A stretch of DNA of 64,000 nt from the NCBI GenBank assembly GCA_011053055.1, contig DRHT01000031.1:310001-374000 (forward strand), given 5' to 3'. This DNA comes from Halopseudomonas sabulinigri. GTDB lineage: Bacteria > Pseudomonadota > Gammaproteobacteria > Pseudomonadales > Pseudomonadaceae. The notes beneath the pieces are model-generated. The model had not been told where the DNA came from. It saw only the letters and a list, made by a program, of their open reading frames with translations, and did no database searches. Positions 57,522-64,000 of the stretch are shown in pieces. Made by a program: the position numbers and the translations under genes. Within the stretch, counting starts at the first letter, position 1, and every line of letters starts with the position of its first letter.

Positions 57522-60362
57522 ATGCCGCAGGCAGGCGAAATCCACCCACTGATTGACGAAGGCATAGACCGCAAAGCGTTGAGTACGCTGCGCAAACGTT
57601 TCATGGCCCTCAATCAGACTCGCCTGCGCCGCGTGCTGCAGGCTTTGCCGACCCGGCAATATAACGTTCTACAACTTATTCCATTGCTGTTCGACGTCAA
57701 TTATCACCTGCTACCCGGCTTCGTCTCACGCGAAACACCCCACGGTTTGACCAATTACGAAGCCGAAACCACCGCACTGCAAAGCGCACAAGCGCTGACC
57801 CGAAGCTATCAATATCGACGCCATCCTGCGGGGTTCGTCCCGCAGATTCTTGGGCTCTATTTAATGGGTAGCGGAGGCACCATTGCCCAATCCGAACAAA
57901 GTGACCTGGATATCTGGGTCTGCCATCAGTCCGACCTTGCTCCGCATGCGCTCGCCGAGCTGGCTAGCAAATGCCAACTCATCACCGATTGGGCTGCAAC
58001 CCAAGGTTGCGAAGCCCATTTTCATTTAATTAATCCGACGAGCTTCAGCCGCGGCGACCGCGACAACGCCCTCAGCGTGGAAGACTGCGGCAGCACACAG
58101 CACTACCTGCTGCTCGACGAGTTCTACCGTACTGCGATTCTACTCGGTGGCCGCTATCCACTTTGGTGGCTGGTGCCTGCTTACGAAGAACAGAACTACG
58201 ACAGCTACACCGAGCGCCTGCTCAGCAAGCGGTTTATCCGTGGGCAAGAGAGCCTGGACCTTGGCCACGTTGCTGGCATACCGGCTGGCGAGTTTGTTGG
58301 CGCAGGGCTCTGGCAGCTGTACAAAGGCATAGACTCGCCCTACAAATCGGTACTCAAGTTGCTGCTCACCGAGGTCTACTCCAGCGAGCACCCACAAGTT
58401 CGTTGCCTCAGTCTCGACTTTAAAGCAGCGGTCTATAACGGCCAGCTGGATGCCGACGAACTCGACCCTTACGTCATGCTCTATCGCCGCATTGAACGCT
58501 ATCTGCTGAGCCGCAATGAACTGGAGCGGCTCGAGTTGGTGCGCCGCTGCCTGTACATCAAAGCCAACGTGCGGTTAAGCAAACGCAGCGGTCTGCTCGA
58601 TTGGAAGCGTAACCTGATGGAGAAGCTGGTGCGCGAATGGCACTGGGGGCCACGCCAGCTGCAGCAGATGGACAGCCGTCAGGAATGGCGCATCCGAGAG
58701 GTCAGCGTCGAGCGCCGAAAGCTGGTGAATGAGCTGACTCACAGCTACCGATTGCTCTCCCATTTTGGTCGCAGCCAAGGGGTAATTAACCAAGTCACCA
58801 ACCGTGACCTCTCGCTACTCGGTCGCCGCTTATACGCCGCCTTCGAGCGCAAGGCCGGCAAGATCGAGTTCATCAACCCCGGCATAAGCCCTGATCTTAA
58901 CGAACCCCTTCTGACCCTGGCTCAGGCGCAATCCGCCGATAACGGGGAAGCCCACTGGAATCTCTATAACGGTAACCTCTCGTCTAGCGAACTCAGCGAC
59001 CACCCGCCACTCAAGCGCTCACGCCAACTGATGGAGCTCTTAGCCTGGGGCCATCGTAATGGGTTGATTGATTCTGCCACACGCTTCGCATTGTTCCCCG
59101 GTGACAGCACGCTAAGCGAGTTCGAGTTGAGTAATCTAGTACTCAGCCTGCAACAGCAATTTCCGCTGCCGCTGCCGGCGCTGACCGAAACAGCCCTTTC
59201 ACGGGCCAGCGAGCCTTGTCAGGTGCTGCTCCTTGTGAATATAGGCCTCGACCCGCTACCCGGCAGTAGCCAAAAGAACCAGCACTTGATCAGCAGCCAT
59301 ACTGACGCGTTAGGTTATTCCGGCCTGCGCGACAACCTGATTCTCAGCATTGATCAGGTCTCGCTGAACAGCTGGAACGAATTGCTGGTGACCCATTACG
59401 AGGGCGAAGAAGCCTGTATGCAGGCGCTATCTGATTATCTCAATCAGGGCCGTGAGCACAAACGTCTGCCTGAATTTCAGGTGTGCTGCTTCTGCCGCAA
59501 CCGGTCTAGCTCCATCGCCGAGCGGGTCGAAGGACTGTTCCGCGAGGCCGCAAGGCACCTGCTGGCCAATCCGCCAGAGCGCTTTCTGGTACAGGTGCAG
59601 ACCGGCTACCGCGTGCTGGAATGGCGCGACGAACAGATCAGCATGCTGGAACTCGAAGGTCGCGACGCCCTGCTCCGCCACCTTGGTCGCTCGCGTCCGC
59701 GACATAGCAAGCTGGCTCTGGACGCTTACGCCCTGCAAGGCCAGGATTTGGCGCTGATCCTGCAACACGATCAGCCCGGGCGCATTCAGCTTTTTTACCG
59801 CATCAAACCCCAGTGGCAAGCGGAAATCAGCTTGTTAGACGAGCGTGGCGCACTCTGGACCCATCAGCAAAGCTATCGCGACGAGCAGACCATGCTGCTG
59901 CCGTTGCTGCGTTTTCTGCAAGGTATCCGCCTGCGTAGGCAAGTCAAAGAAAGCTTGGAGAACAGTCTTTGGGAAGGAGAAATACAGCTATACGCCTTGC
60001 TCCCCGCACTGGACGGCAACCCGTTACGACTTGAATCAAAACCCCTACCCCGGGCTGGCATGAATCCGGACTTTTACCCGGTACAAGCAATCGCCGAACC
60101 CGCCGGAAAGAAAGGTTTCAACGTCACTATATTCTGCGACCACCGCGAATTCTCCGAGCTGGAGTACGGCCCGCGCCTCTATACCGAAGTAGCCAAACAT
60201 ATCCTCGGCCAGCGCCAAAACCAGGAAGCCTACCCCTGCTACATCACCGACCTGGACCTCTCTGCCATCGACCCCGGCGAGCGCATGCAGACCGCGCAGT
60301 ATTTGCGGTATAGGCAGCAGCTGGAGGGGGCGTTGAATGAGGCTATGGGGGCTTTGCGGTAG
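57522..60362 (+). CDS. cyaA: Class I adenylate cyclase
   Basis: 946 aa, full family length. Makes cAMP from ATP for Vfr/CRP-type control. Nucleotidyltransferase core near the N-terminus: GSGGT (116-120) and the metal Asp pair at 128 and 130 in SEQSDLDIWVCHQ. Large C-terminal regulatory half. GAGG ribosome site. The lipase operon could be under cAMP-Vfr control, but no site was recognised. Confidence 0.95.
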   Translation: MPQAGEIHPLIDEGIDRKALSTLRKRFMALNQTRLRRVLQALPTRQYNVLQLIPLLFDVNYHLLPGFVSRETPHGLTNYEAETTALQSAQALTRSYQYRRHPAGFVPQILGLYLMGSGGTIAQSEQSDLDIWVCHQSDLAPHALAELASKCQLITDWAATQGCEAHFHLINPTSFSRGDRDNALSVEDCGSTQHYLLLDEFYRTAILLGGRYPLWWLVPAYEEQNYDSYTERLLSKRFIRGQESLDLGHVAGIPAGEFVGAGLWQLYKGIDSPYKSVLKLLLTEVYSSEHPQVRCLSLDFKAAVYNGQLDADELDPYVMLYRRIERYLLSRNELERLELVRRCLYIKANVRLSKRSGLLDWKRNLMEKLVREWHWGPRQLQQMDSRQEWRIREVSVERRKLVNELTHSYRLLSHFGRSQGVINQVTNRDLSLLGRRLYAAFERKAGKIEFINPGISPDLNEPLLTLAQAQSADNGEAHWNLYNGNLSSSELSDHPPLKRSRQLMELLAWGHRNGLIDSATRFALFPGDSTLSEFELSNLVLSLQQQFPLPLPALTETALSRASEPCQVLLLVNIGLDPLPGSSQKNQHLISSHTDALGYSGLRDNLILSIDQVSLNSWNELLVTHYEGEEACMQALSDYLNQGREHKRLPEFQVCCFCRNRSSSIAERVEGLFREAARHLLANPPERFLVQVQTGYRVLEWRDEQISMLELEGRDALLRHLGRSRPRHSKLALDAYALQGQDLALILQHDQPGRIQLFYRIKPQWQAEISLLDERGALWTHQQSYRDEQTMLLPLLRFLQGIRLRRQVKESLENSLWEGEIQLYALLPALDGNPLRLESKPLPRAGMNPDFYPVQAIAEPAGKKGFNVTIFCDHREFSELEYGPRLYTEVAKHILGQRQNQEAYPCYITDLDLSAIDPGERMQTAQYLRYRQQLEGALNEAMGALR

Positions 60363-60475
60363 AACAGTGTACAAAAAACCACGGCCTAAGAGTCCAAAGT
60401 GTTGCAGTTTGACTCCAATACCGCCCAGTGATGGCTTGGCGCCACTAGGCCGCTGAAAATAGCATTACGCTAATC

Positions 60476-62428
60476 TCAAGGAAGGACCAGTCCACCCGCC
60501 TCCAAGTGTAACTCTCGTATCCGCTTGCCCAGAAGCGCGGCATTATGCTTTGAGGTCTCAAGCGATACGCGCCTTTCATGGTCGAGCATGGCGAGTGCGC
60601 GCTCATCCAACTGTGCAGCAAGCACCAGCAACCCCTGATGACCTAACGCACTAGTTTCTGCCAGTTGTTGACGCTCGCTTGTCTGCGGTAATCCATAGCC
60701 CGTTTCCAGCAGATCAGAAGGACGACCTAAAAAGATACTGTCGTGCTGGAGCTGTCTCCTCAATCCAGCTGCCGAACCTGGCTCAGCCTTACTGGACTCA
60801 TCAGAAGTCACATGGTCCTCCTTGAAGTCATGCAATACCAAAACGGCCTCGCGGCGGTATGCTGCCTGCTCTAGCAAAAGCATTGCCACAGCTGAACGTT
60901 GATCAGCCAGATCGATCCAGGCCTGACGCTGCTGGGCAGATAAATCTAACCAGTCTTCAAGTTTTCTTTCCGGTACTCCAAGCCGCTCACGCACAACCTT
61001 GAACATTAGGCGGTAGCGCTCACGGTAAGATTCAAAAAAATAACCGTATTGCTGGGCCTGCGGCAGCCCTGCCAGCAGAGAATCATCAACTAAGCCATTT
61101 GCCTTCAGCAGGCTCAGCAAACCCGAAGGAGTGACACTTTCTATTTCACGAAACACATGCCGATCCGTTCCGCTCCGCAACAGCTTAAGCGTTTCCATTA
61201 CGCAGTTGTTGCCGAGAAAATAGTAAGCGCCGTCATAGCTCCAATGCAGCTCGATCGCACGTTGAATTAGCCCAAGCTGTTCGTCGCGACTGAGTATCAG
61301 CGGGAATGATTGGAGCGATCTTAGTTGAAACTTGGTGTAGTTTTTTACCACCTCTCGCAATGGTAACAAAAAGAGCCTCACAGGATAGCCGCCGGTCAGC
61401 CCACCCCAAATAGACACCTGCGCATTACCCACGACCGGCTGAAAAGACAGTACCAAATGATGATCCAGATCAAGGAGGCAGTCGGGGCCAAGTTCTCTAC
61501 CCGGCGCGCAAACCACCACGCGCAGCATGCTGTGCCCCCATCGACTAGCCCATCCATCTCCGGGTTCGGCGAGGAAGTAATGCACTTGATAAATGCGCGC
61601 GGCATTCAGACTTCCCAGTGCAGGCCTCTCAGGATTCAAGCCGGCGTCAACAAAGGTATATTCTGACGCGCAGGCAATCCGGTTAGCTGGAGCCCAGTCA
61701 AAATGTCGAGCGAAAAAATCGTAAAGTGAGGGTCGGCGACACGAGTATTCCGGGTCGAGCAAGAAATACTCGAGGTTCACCGCAACGAATTTGTTTGGGC
61801 TAATTATTTCGTGCGGATCCGGACTGCGCAGATATTGATTGTTCTGAAGCTCTGCCTCGCCACGGCCTCCTATTCTCATAGGCCAACCCGCGAGTTCGAG
61901 TAACCGGGGATCATCACTGAAGGTAAAGCGCCTTTGCGTTTGACCAAGGCATTCCACCGGCAAACCGACAGCACCAATGCTTTTTCGACGCGCGCCACAC
62001 CGACTCGTTAATCTGCGGTCATGGGCAGAAAGAAAACTGCCTTGATCGTAAAAATACGCCAGTTCACGCACCAGTGTCTTCTGCAGCTCACGCTTGAGAC
62101 GCTGATACTGAAGGCTAGCGGCGGGAGTTGCTTCTCTATTTTTAACCACAGCATCGAGCCAACGACGGTTGAGCAATATCTGTTTGTTGAAAGCCTTCCC
62201 CATGACTTCATGGGGAAGGCTTTCTGTCCAGCGCAAAGAAATGTGTTGCCCAAGGTGCTGCTTCAACCGCGGCGGCAAAACTTCCTCCACCGAATGCAGC
62301 AGCTGCCTACTCGCCGCTTGCTGGGGGCCGGTCAACCCGGCATGGTCCAACTTAAGTTTGAATGCTGACGCCGCGGAGGAAGCAGCAGTCCACAAACACA
62401 GTGCGATTAGAATAAAGACCAGGTTCAC
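60476..62428 (-). CDS. DUF4105 envelope protein (papain/NlpC-like permuted fold)
   Basis: 650 aa from the GTG at 62428 (AGAAGG upstream); this gives a clean signal peptide (NLVFILIALCLWTAASSA). The TTG at 62464 is less likely. Central DUF4105 domain with candidate catalytic His in GWASRWGHSMLRVVV and Cys in FLGNNCVMETLKLL, ~100 residues apart. N-terminal part with LVRELAYFYDQGSF, C-terminal helical tail. Likely periplasmic cysteine hydrolase; substrate unknown. Lies 77 bp after a DUF2388 gene on the same strand. Confidence 0.85.
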   Translation of the reverse strand: MNLVFILIALCLWTAASSAASAFKLKLDHAGLTGPQQAASRQLLHSVEEVLPPRLKQHLGQHISLRWTESLPHEVMGKAFNKQILLNRRWLDAVVKNREATPAASLQYQRLKRELQKTLVRELAYFYDQGSFLSAHDRRLTSRCGARRKSIGAVGLPVECLGQTQRRFTFSDDPRLLELAGWPMRIGGRGEAELQNNQYLRSPDPHEIISPNKFVAVNLEYFLLDPEYSCRRPSLYDFFARHFDWAPANRIACASEYTFVDAGLNPERPALGSLNAARIYQVHYFLAEPGDGWASRWGHSMLRVVVCAPGRELGPDCLLDLDHHLVLSFQPVVGNAQVSIWGGLTGGYPVRLFLLPLREVVKNYTKFQLRSLQSFPLILSRDEQLGLIQRAIELHWSYDGAYYFLGNNCVMETLKLLRSGTDRHVFREIESVTPSGLLSLLKANGLVDDSLLAGLPQAQQYGYFFESYRERYRLMFKVVRERLGVPERKLEDWLDLSAQQRQAWIDLADQRSAVAMLLLEQAAYRREAVLVLHDFKEDHVTSDESSKAEPGSAAGLRRQLQHDSIFLGRPSDLLETGYGLPQTSERQQLAETSALGHQGLLVLAAQLDERALAMLDHERRVSLETSKHNAALLGKRIRELHLEAGGLVLP

Positions 62429-62505
62429 ATTCAGCCTTCTGCTCGCAGCTCTGACAAACAGCAAAAGTCAGGGTGCCAACATGCTGAAGTCATGCGTGAA
62501 GCTGT

Positions 62506-62826
62506 TCACAATGCAAGAATAGCCTTTGCTAACTGCATATCAGTGGCCTCTAGCTCAGAACGCTCGGCGCGGATATGAACCAACGCTGCTTCTAAGCTGA
62601 CGCCGCGGACCGCTCCATCGGTACCTACAAAACGCGCAGCATCTTCGCGAGCCTGAAGAACAACCTTGGCTGAGGCAAGCGAAGACGAAGTACTCTCCCC
62701 CAGCCCTTGCTCTGCGTTGACAAGCGAGGACCCCAGTGAGCCAGCGGTACCGATATCGCTAGATGCTAAAGAAGCCACAGACACACCAGTCATGGCAACG
62801 ATAAGCAATACAAAACAAGCTTTCAC
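62506..62826 (-). CDS. DUF2388 small secreted protein
   Basis: 106 aa from a GTG (GGGAG 5 nt upstream). Signal peptide ~1-22 (CFVLLIVAMTGVSVASLA). Typical DUF2388 tail: AREDAARFVGTDGAVRG, VSLEAALVHIR, QLAKAILAL. Small periplasmic proteins of pseudomonads, often tandem and near DUF4105 genes; function unknown. First gene of the DUF2388-DUF4105 pair. Confidence 0.88.
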   Translation of the reverse strand: MKACFVLLIVAMTGVSVASLASSDIGTAGSLGSSLVNAEQGLGESTSSSLASAKVVLQAREDAARFVGTDGAVRGVSLEAALVHIRAERSELEATDMQLAKAILAL

Positions 62827-62926
62827 GGCAACTCCCGATAAAAAAATCGCCGACGGCGTCTGGCGCCGTGGCGTTGAATTAGCCTAACTAAAATTGGCTT
62901 CCACTATTTCGATATTGAAGGCTAGG

Positions 62927-62971
62927 TATTAAAGGTCTCCCTGCGGAGATTTAGCACCTAGCGCTAATATC
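62927..62971. repeat. Nested inverted repeat in an intergenic region
   Basis: GCTAGGT ... ACCTAGC outer arms around TCTCC-CTGC-GGAGA. Part of the 283-bp gap between the DUF2388 gene and the transposase remnant; may belong to the mobile element. Confidence 0.45.
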
Positions 62972-63109
62972 TTAGTAGCGCCAGTTAAAGCTCGTCTAGA
63001 TACCGTACCCAAAACAGGTACCCCCCCTCTGAGGCAATCTTTCTGAGGACAACATGTAGCTAGCCACTCCGCCAGCGGCGAATGTGCCGGATATATTGGT
63101 CCAGTTGCG

Positions 63110-63561
63110 TTATTTTCGGTGCAGCCCAGCTGTTGCACGATAGCTACTCCAAGGCCAATCAACGGCAGTGCGTGCCATTTGCGCCCTGACCGGATTCAGC
63201 ACAATGTATCTGGCCAATTCAAGCAGATAGCTATCCTTCTCAACAAGAACCGCCTTATAGCGACCCTGAAATACATGCCCCACTCGCCCGAGTCGACAGC
63301 TGCCCTTTTGTGCATAAACACCATTCAACTGCCGCATACCGCGCGAGAGATTTCGCTCCAGCGTTTCCAACAATAAATGGTAATGATTCCCCATCAGGCA
63401 ATAGGCGTGGCAAAGCAAGTTGTGTTGGTTGCACACATCACCCAACAACCTCAGGAACGTCGTACGATCTGTATCGTCATCGTATATCGGCTCACGCCGG
63501 TCACCCGAGCAGTGATGTGATACAAGGCACCAGCAAATTCCAGTCGTAAAGGTCGGGCCAT
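63110..63561 (-). pseudogene. REP-associated tyrosine transposase (Y1_Tnp, IS200-like), frameshifted
   Basis: ATG at 63561 with AAGGA just upstream, then MARPLRLEFAGALYHITAR. One G is missing after CGG in the run of G at 63504-63506, so the frame hits TGA after ~36 codons. Restoring one base gives a continuous product of ~150 aa: RGDRREPIYDDDTDRTTFLR, LLGDVCNQHN, then HxH motif MGNHYHLLLE and the ARYIVLNPVRAQMA and SSYRATAGL signatures of the RayT/TnpA-REP family. The C-terminus stops early compared with longer members. Inactive unless corrected by slippage or a sequencing error. Confidence 0.85.
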
Positions 63562-63884
63562 TCCTTGGCTCCCCTTGAACTGAGAATTAGTCAGCAATCT
63601 CAGTTGAAGAGAAATTAGCTGTTAGTGGCAAAAGGCAAGACCTGACCCAAATTTTGCTTTCTGAAGGTGTAACGCGCAGGTACCTGGGTATCGGGCTCCA
63701 ACAAGTCCGGACAGGTTAGTTCCAACTCCACATAAGACGCGCCGCTGGCGGGCATCAAGGTGCGCTAAGGGCATTTGCCGGCCCCCGATCACGCGCCTCC
63801 GCAAACAGCGTAATGGGAGATCGCGAGGCCATACCGCCACTGGTCTTGCGCCCGGATACAGCCGAGGAAGGGCCACCGTCGCGC
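63562..63884. other. Upstream region of the transposase remnant
   Basis: 323 bases. Holds GGCAAGACCTGACCC at 63634-63648, which looks to me like a conserved sequence often found before this transposase type. An 84-codon frame at 63622-63876 has no recognisable product. No other gene seen. Confidence 0.5.
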
Positions 63885-64000
63885 TCAGGCATATATCTGG
63901 ATATAAGCTTCCTCATAGGGCGTAGAATCCGGCAACCGGGCACGGATGATTCTGATCAGCTCGTTGTAGCGGGATTTGCGGCAGTAGATAAGACGATCCG
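63885..64000 (-). CDS. C-terminal end of an unknown protein, cut by the right edge
   Basis: Frame open to the edge, ending in a TGA at 63885; 37 residues visible (DRLIYCRKSRYNELIRIIRA, then RLPDSTPYEEAYIQIYA). Basic and helical; not recognised. It lies behind the transposase region on the same strand, so it may be a neighbouring gene or the tail of a remnant. Confidence 0.4.
   Translation of the reverse strand, partial: DRLIYCRKSRYNELIRIIRARLPDSTPYEEAYIQIYA

Noticed and set aside
62881-63000. Possible integron attC-like sites (GTTAAAGC, GCCTAAC)
   Set aside because: The core-site consensus is not met and no integrase or cassette pattern exists.
62929-63162. 77-codon minus-strand frame
   Set aside because: Overlaps the end of the transposase in another frame; no recognisable product. 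A second frameshift extending the transposase was considered, but the alignment is not convincing.
63622-63876. 84-codon minus-strand frame upstream of the transposase
   Set aside because: Product not protein-like and covers the conserved upstream sequence of the element.

Overview
The window reads as chromosomal DNA of a gammaproteobacterium of the Pseudomonas group. The strongest evidence is a polyamine locus (aguBA, spuI divergent from spuABCDEFGH) in the arrangement known from Pseudomonas aeruginosa, backed by FabY, the bauABC genes, a class I lipase with its foldase, class I adenylate cyclase and a DUF2388 protein. A Halopseudomonas-like marine or oil-degrading relative is my guess only; no rRNA is present to settle it. 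I saw no tRNA, rRNA, CRISPR array, prophage or complete insertion sequence.

Left third (1-20 kb): a lipoprotein esterase cut by the window edge; aguBA (agmatine to putrescine); a three-gene operon of a gamma-glutamylputrescine oxidase, a TetR regulator and an MtfA-type peptidase; spuI; and the eight-gene spuA-H operon for putrescine/spermidine uptake and breakdown. A self-contained TetR + GXWXG/DUF4334 operon and a class V aminotransferase follow. Middle (20-39 kb): a VC0807-like membrane protein, a CaCA antiporter, a long-chain acyl-CoA synthetase, an RND pump without outer-membrane partner, QmcA/NfeD, a bacterial glutamate-receptor-type potassium channel, the lipase/foldase pair, a DUF3047 protein, the YdbH-YnbE-YdbL envelope system, a DUF805 protein and a phospholipase-D-like lipoprotein.

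Right part (39-64 kb): gabD-gabT with a MarR regulator, a TonB receptor, an MFS transporter, kauB divergent from bauA-bauC-bauB, an orphan solute-binding protein, fabY, a structured non-coding element, an adenine/adenosine deaminase, a GST, a small protein plus cyaA, a DUF2388-DUF4105 pair, and a frameshifted REP-associated transposase near the right edge.

The polyamine genes make a near-complete route: agmatine to putrescine (AguA/AguB); uptake (SpuD-H); glutamylation (SpuI, SpuB) then oxidation (PauB), or direct transamination (SpuC); aldehyde oxidation (KauB); hydrolysis to GABA (SpuA); GABA to succinate (GabT/GabD); and, for C3 products of spermidine, beta-alanine to malonate semialdehyde and acetyl-CoA (BauA/BauC). 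The best leads beyond annotation are the glutamate-gated channel, a perfect 20-bp palindrome before gabD, paired TetR operators with one covering the regulator's own start codon, and the long folded element downstream of fabY.
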